From NCBI GenBank assembly GCA_964624875.1, contig CAZUZA010000064.1, positions 1-6,769 of the forward strand: 6,769 bases of DNA, read 5' to 3'. The notes beneath the pieces are model-generated. The model saw nothing but the letters and a program-made list of their open reading frames with translations, was not told the origin of the DNA and made no database searches. Positions within the stretch are counted from its first letter, which is position 1. Every line of letters starts with the position of its first letter. Positions 1-5,599 of the stretch are shown here, in pieces. This DNA is from Atopostipes sp964624875 (GTDB taxonomy: Bacteria > Bacillota > Bacilli > Lactobacillales > Carnobacteriaceae_A). The position numbers were made by a program, and so were the translations under genes.

Positions 1-47
1 GTTTCAGTAACTGTACCTTCTACTTCAATCATATCTTCTTTTGCCAT
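1..47 (-). CDS. infA: Translation initiation factor IF-1, N-terminal fragment (runs off the left edge)
   Basis: Only the first 15 codons are present; they read MAKEDMIEVEGTVTE, which is the canonical start of bacterial IF-1, a small OB-fold protein that binds the A site of the 30S subunit and works with IF-2 and IF-3 during initiation. The ATG is at 47-45, preceded by a strong GAGGAGG ribosome binding site nine bases upstream. It lies directly after adk, with no methionine aminopeptidase gene (map) between; B. subtilis has map there, while Lactobacillales and Staphylococcus do not. A sigma-A promoter candidate sits in the gap to adk (121-149), so the gene probably has its own transcript as well as operon read-through. 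In relatives rpmJ, rpsM, rpsK, rpoA and rplQ follow, but none of these is in the window. Confidence 0.93.
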   Translation of the reverse strand, partial: MAKEDMIEVEGTVTE

Positions 48-120
48 GCCTGGTTTCCTCCTCTATGTCATCATAATAAAATGTTAAGTTTATTTTCTTT
101 TTATAGAAAACACTCTCGGT

Positions 121-149
121 ATTATACAACAAAATCATTATTAAATCAA
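121..149 (-). promoter_or_regulatory. Sigma-A promoter candidate for infA and downstream genes
   Basis: On the minus strand the sequence reads TTGATT (149-144), a 17-base spacer, then TATAAT (126-121). The -10 box is a perfect consensus, the -35 matches four of six positions including the key TTGA, and the spacing is optimal. The -35 box overlaps the last codons of adk and abuts its TAA stop (143-141). Transcription would be expected to start near 113-115, leaving an untranslated leader of roughly 66 nt before infA. The leader begins with a weak AU-rich hairpin (91-112). The call rests on consensus match only. Confidence 0.72.
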
Positions 150-800
150 CGTTTTGCTGTTCAATATTTCTTTGACTTCAGCAAATACATCTTCTGGATC
201 TCGGTTACCTTCTATTTCGACTAGGACGCCTTCTTCTTGATAGAAATCTACTAGTTTGTCGGTTTGTTCTTCATTTACTTTGATACGTCTCTCAACAGTT
301 TCTGGCTTATCATCATCTCTTTGGAAGAACTCAGTTCCACCACAAGTATCACAAACGCCTTCTACTTTCGTAGGGTTGTTTAATTTATGATAAGTTGCGC
401 CACAATTTGAACAAATATAGCGCCCTGCTAAGCGTTCAATTAGTATGTCTTTCGACACATTTAAGTAAATTACAGCATCCAGTTTACGGTTAAGTTCTTT
501 TAAGTTTTTCATTAATGCTTCACTTTGAACTAAAGTTCTTGGATAACCGTCAAGTAAGAAACCATCTTTTACATCGTCTTCTTGAAGTCTTTCTCTTACA
601 ATGTTGTTTGTTACTTCATCTGGAACTAAATCTCCAGCATCCATATATTTTTTAGCTTCTAAACCAAGAGGGGTCTCATTTTTTAATGCAGCTCGAAACA
701 TATCCCCTGTAGAAATATGTGGAATGTCGTACTCTTTAACAATTCGTTCAGCTTGAGTACCTTTCCCAGCACCTGGCAAACCTAATAAGATTAAATCCAT
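141..800 (-). CDS. adk: Adenylate kinase (zinc-LID type)
   Basis: This is cytosolic adenylate kinase, catalysing ATP + AMP to 2 ADP and so setting the adenylate energy balance. The 219-residue protein has the P-loop GLPGAGKGTQ at residues 7-16, the AMP-binding segment HISTGDMFR at 28-36, and the DGYPRT motif at 84-89 (more often DGFPRT). The long LID domain at about 127-164 carries four cysteines, C130/C133 and C150/C153, spaced CxxC-x16-CxxC, the structural zinc site of many Gram-positive enzymes. B. subtilis and Staphylococcus have an Asp in place of the last Cys. The ATG at 800 follows a GGGGAGG site by eight bases. It lies 48 bases after secY, the usual order in Firmicutes, and is probably cotranscribed with it. 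An 18-bp palindrome sits in that gap. Confidence 0.98.
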   Translation of the reverse strand: MDLILLGLPGAGKGTQAERIVKEYDIPHISTGDMFRAALKNETPLGLEAKKYMDAGDLVPDEVTNNIVRERLQEDDVKDGFLLDGYPRTLVQSEALMKNLKELNRKLDAVIYLNVSKDILIERLAGRYICSNCGATYHKLNNPTKVEGVCDTCGGTEFFQRDDDKPETVERRIKVNEEQTDKLVDFYQEEGVLVEIEGNRDPEDVFAEVKEILNSKTLI

Positions 801-823
801 TTGTATGTCCTCCCCTATTTCTG

Positions 824-841
824 TTTAAACATATGTTTAAA
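824..841. repeat. 18-bp perfect palindrome between secY and adk
   Basis: TTTAAACATATGTTTAAA is identical to its own reverse complement. It lies 8 bases after the secY stop codon and ends about ten bases before the adk ribosome binding site. As DNA it has the symmetry of a dimeric repressor site; as RNA it could fold into a 7-bp stem with an AUAU loop. It has only two G-C pairs and no following U-tract, so it is not a convincing terminator. A function is not shown, and an AT-rich palindrome of this size could arise by chance. Confidence 0.6.
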
Positions 842-849
842 TATCACTA

Positions 850-2169
850 TTATTTATTTTCTGTAGAATACTTTGATTCGTATTCATAAATAAATCCAGT
901 ATAACTTGATTTACTTAATAGTCCTTCAATTTGGTTTGTAAAGTCTAGCCCTACACCAACCGCGATTAAAAGACTTGTTCCTCCAAGAGCTAACGCTGGG
1001 ATGTTCCACAGTGATGAGGCTAAAATAGGAAGAACTGAAATTAAAGCAAGATAAATTGCTCCAATTGTACTTAAGCGAACAAGCATGTATCCAATGTAAT
1101 TTTCAGTTTCCTTACCTGGACGGACACTTGGTATATAAGCATTTTGTCGTTGTAAGTTTTCTGCTGCTTTTTCCGGGTTAACCTGGATAAATGCATAGAA
1201 ATAAGTAAACAGTACAATTAATGCTACATATAAAACTGCACCCACAGGCTCTTGCATGTTAAAAACTGTATTCACTACTTGGAACCAAGTTTCTGATTGA
1301 TTACCTGTCGCAAATAATCCTAAGATAATTTGTGGCACCATCATAAATGAACTCGCAAAGATTACTGGAATAACTCCAGCTGAGTTAACCTTTAATGGTA
1401 ATAACGATTCTTCTGAAGATACTGCTCGTTTAGAATAACGAATCGGAATATTTCTTCTTGCGTTTTCCATATAAATTACGAAAACCACCAATAAGAAGAA
1501 CACGATTGCCAATACAGCTACAAATATAACTGACTGGACCATTTCATCCCCAGCATTTCGAATTTGCGTATTATAAATTTCTGCGACATCTCTTGGTATA
1601 CGAGAGACAATTCCTGAGAAGATAATTAGAGATGTTCCATTTCCAATACCATGTACAGTAATCATTTCACCAAGCCACATTACGAACATCGTTCCTGCGG
1701 TCATGATTATCGCGATTTTTAGATACGTAGCTATTCCTGGATTGATAATTAAACCTGTTCCAGATAGTGAGTTGAAACCAAATGAGATCGCTAAAGCTTG
1801 TAAGAAAGCTACAACAATTGAAAAATAACGAGTCGCTTGGTTTAATTTACGTCTACCTACTTCACCTTGTTCAGACCATTCTTTAAACTTTGGAATTACA
1901 TCCATTTGTAACAGTTGAACGATAATAGAAGATGTAATATATGGGGAAATTCCCAATGCAAAGATCGAATAGTTCTGAAGAGCTCCTCCACCAAAGACGT
2001 TTAATAAATTAAATAATCCTGTAGTAGCAAGCTCTTGAATAGCGGCAGCATTCACCCCAGGAACCGTAATATATGTTCCTAATCGAAAAACTAGAATTAA
2101 TCCGAGAGTAAACAAGAGTCTCTTTCGAATAAACTTCTCTGAAAATGCACCTTTTAACAATTCGATCAT
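850..2169 (-). CDS. secY: Preprotein translocase channel subunit SecY
   Basis: SecY forms the protein-conducting channel of the plasma membrane with SecE and SecG, and moves unfolded proteins outward with SecA or inserts membrane proteins from docked ribosomes. The 439 residues match the family length, with ten hydrophobic segments at about 17-37, 68-90, 113-135, 150-170, 175-190, 213-234, 262-285, 309-330, 364-386 and 391-408. Seen directly are the TM2 signature (FALGISPYITSSIIVQ, 70-85), the GIGNGTS motif (174-180), and the cytoplasmic C5 loop with the conserved Arg350 in VRPGKET that contacts SecA and the ribosome. The start ATG overlaps the rplO stop by one base (TAATG), with GAGGTGA inside the end of rplO as its ribosome binding site, so translation is probably coupled to L15. 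Nothing is missing or broken. Confidence 0.99.
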   Translation of the reverse strand: MIELLKGAFSEKFIRKRLLFTLGLILVFRLGTYITVPGVNAAAIQELATTGLFNLLNVFGGGALQNYSIFALGISPYITSSIIVQLLQMDVIPKFKEWSEQGEVGRRKLNQATRYFSIVVAFLQALAISFGFNSLSGTGLIINPGIATYLKIAIIMTAGTMFVMWLGEMITVHGIGNGTSLIIFSGIVSRIPRDVAEIYNTQIRNAGDEMVQSVIFVAVLAIVFFLLVVFVIYMENARRNIPIRYSKRAVSSEESLLPLKVNSAGVIPVIFASSFMMVPQIILGLFATGNQSETWFQVVNTVFNMQEPVGAVLYVALIVLFTYFYAFIQVNPEKAAENLQRQNAYIPSVRPGKETENYIGYMLVRLSTIGAIYLALISVLPILASSLWNIPALALGGTSLLIAVGVGLDFTNQIEGLLSKSSYTGFIYEYESKYSTENK

Positions 2170-2609
2170 TAGATCACCTCTACAGATCCCCCAGCAGCTT
2201 CAATTGCTTCTTGAGCAGCTTTGGAGAATTTATGAGCCTTCACTGTCAACTTACGGTCAATTGAACCTTTAGCTAATACTTTAACACCTGATTGTAATTT
2301 GCTGATTGCACCAGTTTCTAATAATAGTTCTGGAGTAACATCAGTGTTTTCATCAAAATTGTTTAAAGTATCTAAATTAATAATTGTATACTCTTTACGG
2401 TTAACGTTTGTAAATCCACGTTTTGGTAATGTTTGGAATAATGGAGTTTGTCCACCTTCGAACCATGAGTTTGGTCCTGAAGTGTTACGAGCTTTTTGAC
2501 CTTTTTGACCACGGCCAGCTGTTTTACCATTTCCTGAAGAAGGTCCACGTCCTACACGGTTACGTCTTTTACGAGAGCCTTCAGCTGATTTTAATTCATG
2601 TAATTTCAT
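2169..2609 (-). CDS. rplO: 50S ribosomal protein L15 (uL15)
   Basis: L15 is a 23S rRNA-binding protein that enters late in 50S assembly. The 146-residue product opens with the typical MKLHELKSAEGSRK and the basic Gly-rich extension that threads into rRNA (RVGRGPSSGNGKTAGRGQKG, about 18-37), then the FEGGQTPLF...LPKRGF block (50-66), and ends with a C-terminal domain finishing in GGSVEVI. The linker between GQKAR and FEGGQ reads NTSGPNSW, less basic and less Gly-rich than usual, and FQT stands where FRR or FQR is common; both look like lineage variation. The ATG at 2609 follows an AGGAGGTG site. The gap to rpmD is 29 bases and the TAA overlaps the secY ATG by one base. Confidence 0.98.
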   Translation of the reverse strand: MKLHELKSAEGSRKRRNRVGRGPSSGNGKTAGRGQKGQKARNTSGPNSWFEGGQTPLFQTLPKRGFTNVNRKEYTIINLDTLNNFDENTDVTPELLLETGAISKLQSGVKVLAKGSIDRKLTVKAHKFSKAAQEAIEAAGGSVEVI

Positions 2610-2638
2610 GATTTATCGGCACCTCCTCTTAAAATTAA

Positions 2639-2827
2639 TTATTCAGATATTTCTTCCACTTCTACTAAGTGGGCTACTTTTTGGATTGATCTTCTAATAG
2701 CATCTGTGTCTTCAACGACAACTGATGAATTGATTTTTTTAGCGAATCCTAATGATTTCAGAATGTTTCGCTGTTTTGCTGGACGACCAATCAAACTTCT
2801 TCTTAAAGTAACTTTTAAATTTGCCAT
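2639..2827 (-). CDS. rpmD: 50S ribosomal protein L30 (uL30)
   Basis: This is a 62-residue small 50S subunit protein made of the single ferredoxin-like L30 domain. The N-terminus reads MANLKVTLRRSLIGRPAKQR, followed by the ILKSLGFAKKINSSVVVEDT segment and a C-terminal AIRRSIQKVAHLVEVEE, all in the family order. Its AAGGAGG ribosome binding site (2836-2842) overlaps the rpsE stop codon, leaving only 13 bases between the two reading frames, so ribosomes finishing S5 may reinitiate here. Its place between rpsE and rplO is conserved across Bacilli. The length is typical of bacterial L30. Confidence 0.97.
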   Translation of the reverse strand: MANLKVTLRRSLIGRPAKQRNILKSLGFAKKINSSVVVEDTDAIRRSIQKVAHLVEVEEISE

Positions 2828-2840
2828 TGTGTCATCCTCC

Positions 2841-3344
2841 TTAGTTTAGTAATTCATCTACAGATTTACCACGTAGTCTTGCTACGTCTTCTGCTCTTTT
2901 TAATTGTGTAATACCTTCTAATGTTGCACGAACCATGTTGATTGCTGAACTTGAACCTAGTGATTTTGAAGAAATATCTTCAACACCAGCTAATTCTAAG
3001 ACCGCACGAACTGGTCCACCTGCAGAAACTCCTGAACCTGCAACTGCTGGGCGTAACATTACTTTACCTCCACCGTGTACACCAATTACTTCATGAGGAA
3101 TTGTTGTATCAACAAGTGGTACTTGAATTAAATTGTTTTTAGCATCTTGAACTGCTTTACGAATAGCTTCTGGTACTTCTTGTGCTTTACCAGTACCCAT
3201 TCCAACGTGTCCGTTACGATCACCAACAACAACTAATGCTGAGAAACGTAAGTTACGTCCACCTTTAACAACTTTAGTTACGCGGTTAATCTCTACTACA
3301 CGATCTTCTAAATCTAATACAGATGCGTCAATCTTTGATACCAT
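2841..3344 (-). CDS. rpsE: 30S ribosomal protein S5 (uS5)
   Basis: S5 sits on the solvent side of the 30S subunit near the mRNA entry and contributes to decoding accuracy and mRNA unwinding. The 167 residues carry the S5 double-stranded RNA-binding signature at about 28-60 (GGRNLRFSALVVVGD, then RNGHVGMGTGKAQEVPEA) and the C-terminal domain with AGGPVRAVLELAGV (108-121) and KSLGS...INMVRAT (127-141). The N-terminal loop VTKVVKGGR (22-30), where deletions and substitutions give spectinomycin resistance in known bacteria, is intact and looks wild-type. The ATG follows an AAGGAGG site; the gap to rplR is 19 bases. It is highly conserved, and nothing unusual is seen. Confidence 0.99.
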   Translation of the reverse strand: MVSKIDASVLDLEDRVVEINRVTKVVKGGRNLRFSALVVVGDRNGHVGMGTGKAQEVPEAIRKAVQDAKNNLIQVPLVDTTIPHEVIGVHGGGKVMLRPAVAGSGVSAGGPVRAVLELAGVEDISSKSLGSSSAINMVRATLEGITQLKRAEDVARLRGKSVDELLN

Positions 3345-3363
3345 GTGTTTTTTCCTCCTTCGC

Positions 3364-3735
3364 TTAAAATTCTAATCCATTTTCACGAGCTGCTTCAGCT
3401 AATGCTGAAACACGACCATGATATTTGTATCCGCCACGATCAAATACTACCTTAGTAATATCTGCTTCTTTAGCTCGTTCTGCAACTAACTTACCTACTG
3501 CTGCAGCTTGTTCAACTTTAGTGTCGTCTGCTGACACTTCACTATCTAAAGTAGATGCNNNNNNNNNNGCACTTGCGAGCGTTACACCCTCTACATCATC
3601 AATAAGTTGAGCGTAGATGTTCTTGTTTGAACGGAACACATTTAAACGCGGGCACTCTGCAGTACCAGAAATGTTACGACGAACTCGTTGTTGTCTTTTC
3701 TTACGTTTTTTATTTCTATCTGGTTTTGAAATCAC
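3364..3735 (-). CDS. rplR: 50S ribosomal protein L18 (uL18), interrupted by an assembly gap
   Basis: L18 binds 5S rRNA and, with L5, places it in the central protuberance of the 50S subunit. The N-terminal basic tail (RNKKRKKRQQRVRRNISG), the PRLNVFRSNKNIYAQLIDD strand-loop, and the C-terminal VVFDRGGYKYHGRVSALAEAARENGLEF are diagnostic. Ten Ns (3559-3568) lie between GVTLAS and ASTLDS and make a nominal 123 codons. Family members read straight through this point (VTLASASTLD-like) and are about 119 residues. Merging the flanking bases over their shared 'GC' removes exactly 12 bases and restores that form, so the Ns are probably an artefact. The start is GTG at 3735, preceded by AGAGGTG; no ATG fits. 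The 92-base gap upstream is the longest between ribosomal genes here. Confidence 0.96.
   Translation of the reverse strand: MISKPDRNKKRKKRQQRVRRNISGTAECPRLNVFRSNKNIYAQLIDDVEGVTLASXXXXASTLDSEVSADDTKVEQAAAVGKLVAERAKEADITKVVFDRGGYKYHGRVSALAEAARENGLEF
3559..3568. other. Run of 10 unknown bases (assembly gap) inside rplR
   Basis: Positions 3559-3568 are N. The coding-strand flanks end in ...GCAAGTGC and begin GCATCTACT.... Joining them over the shared GC keeps the frame and gives ...LASASTLDS..., the expected L18 sequence. This suggests a fixed-size placeholder between two contigs that really overlap by two or more bases, not ten missing bases. Confidence 0.95.
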
Positions 3736-3827
3736 AATGTCACCTCTATACTATTTCTATTTTTTTTATGTCTTTTGATTTGTTCAAGAAAAACGAGTAA
3801 ATAACTCTTATACAAGATGTATAGAAA
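3736..3827 (-). other. Unusually long rplF-rplR spacer with weak hairpins
   Basis: This 92-base stretch is about two to three times longer than the other gaps between ribosomal genes. On the coding strand it has a 5-bp inverted repeat TATAC-atctt-GTATA, then GAGT-tattt-ACTC followed by GTTTTTCTT, which resembles a very weak terminator or attenuator. Further on is TTGAAC with a poor -10 match (AAAAAT) 17 bases later. An A-rich run and the rplR ribosome binding site AGAGGTG (3741-3747) end the spacer. No open reading frame with a ribosome binding site is seen. Any regulatory role is inferred from the length alone. Confidence 0.3.
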
Positions 3828-4364
3828 TTATTTACCTGTTTTACCTTCTTTACGACGAACAAATTCACCTTCGTAACGAACACCTTTACCTTTGTAAGGC
3901 TCTGGTGGACGAATTGCACGAATGTTCGCTGCTAAAGCTCCAACAGCTTCTTTATTCGATCCTTTAATAATAATTTCTGTGTTAGTAGGAACTTCGATTT
4001 CTAATCCTTCTGGAGTTTCGAATTCTACTGGATGTGATAGTCCTAAACTTAGAACTAATTTGCTACCTTGCAATTGTGCACGGTACCCAACACCAATAAT
4101 TTGAAGTTTCTTAATGTATCCTTCTGTTACTCCAACAACCATGTTGTTAACTAGTGTACGAGTTGTTCCATGAAGTTCACGATTAACTTTTATGTCGTTT
4201 TCACGAGTAAAAGTAATGACGTTATCTTCAATTTCGACACCAATTGCTGGACTAATTTCACGAGTTAATTCACCTTTGCTACCTTTTACAGTAACTGTAG
4301 TTCCGTTAAGTTCTACTTGTACGCCTTCTGGCAATTCAATAGGTTGTTTTCCGATTCGGCTCAC
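3828..4364 (-). CDS. rplF: 50S ribosomal protein L6 (uL6)
   Basis: L6 binds 23S rRNA near the sarcin-ricin loop and the translation-factor binding site of the 50S subunit. From the GTG at 4364 the protein is 178 residues, the usual family length, starting MSRIGKQPIELPEGV. It holds the two repeated L6 domains, with HGTTRTLVNNMVVGVTEGY (65-83) in the first and the signature PEPYKGKGVRYEGE (154-167) near the C-terminus. The frame opens three codons earlier at another GTG (4373), but that codon's G is part of the AAGGAGG ribosome binding site itself, so it cannot be the start. The real GTG lies eight bases after the site. The gap to rpsH is 25 bases. Confidence 0.98.
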   Translation of the reverse strand: MSRIGKQPIELPEGVQVELNGTTVTVKGSKGELTREISPAIGVEIEDNVITFTRENDIKVNRELHGTTRTLVNNMVVGVTEGYIKKLQIIGVGYRAQLQGSKLVLSLGLSHPVEFETPEGLEIEVPTNTEIIIKGSNKEAVGALAANIRAIRPPEPYKGKGVRYEGEFVRRKEGKTGK

Positions 4365-4372
4365 TGTTCGCA

Positions 4373-4379
4373 CCTCCTT
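4373..4379 (-). promoter_or_regulatory. Ribosome binding site that fixes the rplF start
   Basis: AAGGAGG on the minus strand, running into TG. The in-frame GTG made by its last G plus TG would have no spacing, whereas the GTG at 4364 has eight bases and gives the conserved N-terminus MSRIG. This supports the shorter start. Confidence 0.9.
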
Positions 4380-4389
4380 GTAATAATTT

Positions 4390-4788
4390 TTACCAAACGT
4401 AAGCTAATATTTCGCCACCGATATTTTTTGCGCGTGCAACTTTATCAGTAACTACTCCTTCTGAAGTTGAAACTAGAGCAATTCCTAATCCATTTAATAC
4501 TTTAGGTACTTCGTCTGCTTTAGCGTAAATACGTAAACCTGGTTTAGAAATACGTTTCAATCCAGTAATAATTTTTTCGTTGTTTGGACCATATTTTAAA
4601 TTAATGCTAACAACGTTTTGTTTGTCGTTGTTAATGTAGTCCACATTTTTAATAAATCCTTCTTCTTTAAGGATTTTTGCAATTTCAAATTTAATGTTAG
4701 ATGCAGGTATTTCTACTTTAGTATGTTTTGCATCATTTGCATTACGGATTTGTGTTAAAAAATCCGCGATTGGATCTGTCATTCCCAT
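4390..4788 (-). CDS. rpsH: 30S ribosomal protein S8 (uS8)
   Basis: S8 is a primary 16S rRNA-binding protein needed for folding of the central domain of the 30S subunit. The 132 residues equal the B. subtilis length and contain MTDPIADFLTQIRNAN (3-18), the KYGPNNEKIITGLKRISKPGLR stretch (65-86), the family signature GLGIALVSTSEGVVTDK (100-116) and the canonical end GGEILAYVW. The start used is the ATG at 4788 (M-G-M-T, matching M-V-M-T in Bacillus), eight bases after AAGGAGG; the ATG two codons later is the alternative. In E. coli S8 represses the spc operon by binding mRNA at the start of rplE; no clear copy of that site is seen here. The gap to rpsZ is 33 bases. Confidence 0.98.
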   Translation of the reverse strand: MGMTDPIADFLTQIRNANDAKHTKVEIPASNIKFEIAKILKEEGFIKNVDYINNDKQNVVSINLKYGPNNEKIITGLKRISKPGLRIYAKADEVPKVLNGLGIALVSTSEGVVTDKVARAKNIGGEILAYVW

Positions 4789-4821
4789 TACATTAGCCTC
4801 CTTATTCCAAGTGTTCTTGTC

Positions 4822-5007
4822 TTACCAGCTAGCTTTTTTCAATCCAGGAATTTGTCCTTTATGAGCTAACTCTCGTAGACAAATTCTACATAGTTTAAAC
4901 TTTTTGTATACTGAGTGAGGTCTACCACAACGTTCACATCGTGTGTACTCTTGAGTAGAATATTTAGCTGGTTTTTTGTTTTTTTCAATCAAAGCTTTTC
5001 TAGCCAT
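4822..5007 (-). CDS. rpsZ: 30S ribosomal protein S14, zinc-binding type Z (uS14)
   Basis: This is the short 61-residue S14 of the 30S head. It carries four cysteines in CERC (24-27) and CRIC (40-43), spaced CxxC-x12-CxxC, which bind a structural zinc; the C-terminus KGQIPGLKKASW is the family hallmark. In Firmicutes this zinc-containing form is encoded in the spc operon between rplE and rpsH, as here. A zinc-free paralogue is often found elsewhere in the genome and expressed under zinc starvation, but none is in this window. The ATG at 5007 is preceded by GAGGAGG with a rather long spacing of about 12 bases; an in-frame TGA lies just upstream, so no earlier start is possible. Confidence 0.98.
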   Translation of the reverse strand: MARKALIEKNKKPAKYSTQEYTRCERCGRPHSVYKKFKLCRICLRELAHKGQIPGLKKASW

Positions 5008-5030
5008 GTTGTATCAAATCCTCCTCGTGA

Positions 5031-5570
5031 TTATTTTTGGAATGGCATTCCTAATTGTGTAAGTAATTCTTTACTTTCTTCATCTGTATTAGCTGTTGTA
5101 ACGATTACGATATCTAATCCACGTACTCTACTTACATCATCATAGCTAATCTCAGGGAAAATCAATTGCTCTTTCACACCTAAAGTGTAGTTTCCACGAC
5201 CATCAAAAGCGTTTTTGTTTACGCCACGGAAATCACGTACACGAGGTAATGAAACAGTAACTAATTTATCTAAGAAATCGTACATACGATCTCCACGAAG
5301 AGTTACTTTTGCACCAATTGGCATGCCGTCACGTAAACGGAAAGCAGCAATAGACTTTTTCGCTTTCGTGATTACTGGTTTTTGACCAGAAATTAATGTT
5401 AATTCATTTACAGCGTTCTCTAAATTACGTGCGTTTGATACTGCATCACCCACACCCATGTTTAGAACGATTTTATCGATTTGTGGTACTTCCATAACAG
5501 AAGAATAATCAAATTTTTCCATTAATGAGTTTACAATTTCATTTTGATATCTTTCTTTCAAACGATTCAT
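5031..5570 (-). CDS. rplE: 50S ribosomal protein L5 (uL5)
   Basis: L5 binds 5S rRNA and contacts the P-site tRNA from the central protuberance of the 50S subunit. The 179-residue product matches the family length and is conserved throughout: IDKIVLNMGVGDAV (31-44), GQKPVITKAKKSIAAF (62-77), RLRDGMPIGAKVTLRG (78-93), LPRVRDFRGV (108-117), FDGRGNYTLGVKEQLIFPEI (122-141), and the C-terminal DIVIVTTANTDEE...LGMPF. The ATG at 5570 is preceded by GGGAGGA with about 10-11 bases of spacing. The gap to rplX is 29 bases. It works with L18, encoded four genes further on, in forming the 5S particle. Confidence 0.99.
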   Translation of the reverse strand: MNRLKERYQNEIVNSLMEKFDYSSVMEVPQIDKIVLNMGVGDAVSNARNLENAVNELTLISGQKPVITKAKKSIAAFRLRDGMPIGAKVTLRGDRMYDFLDKLVTVSLPRVRDFRGVNKNAFDGRGNYTLGVKEQLIFPEISYDDVSRVRGLDIVIVTTANTDEESKELLTQLGMPFQK

Positions 5571-5599
5571 CTCAGAGATATCCTCCCTTCCTTACTATT

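Noticed and set aside
60..82. Second promoter (TATGAT) close to infA
   Set aside because: The -10-like box has no recognisable -35 at 16-18 bases and would leave almost no room before the ribosome binding site.
91..112. Stem-loop between adk and infA as a terminator
   Set aside because: The stem is almost all A-T with one G-C and one G-U pair, and no T-run follows on the coding strand; too weak for intrinsic termination.
2299..2611. Plus-strand open frames opposite rplO, and similar ones opposite rplR, rplF, rpsE, rpsZ and rplX/rplN
   Set aside because: They lie wholly or largely opposite strongly conserved ribosomal genes, lack good ribosome binding sites and resemble no family; they are frame shadows.
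3753..3792. Promoter TTGAAC-17-AAAAAT before rplR
   Set aside because: Both boxes match only four of six positions in a very A-rich region; not strong enough to list as a promoter.
4786..4793. Start-stop mini-frame ATGTAATG just before rpsH
   Set aside because: The first ATG is only three bases from the AAGGAGG site, too close for good initiation; the rpsH ATG at eight bases fits better.
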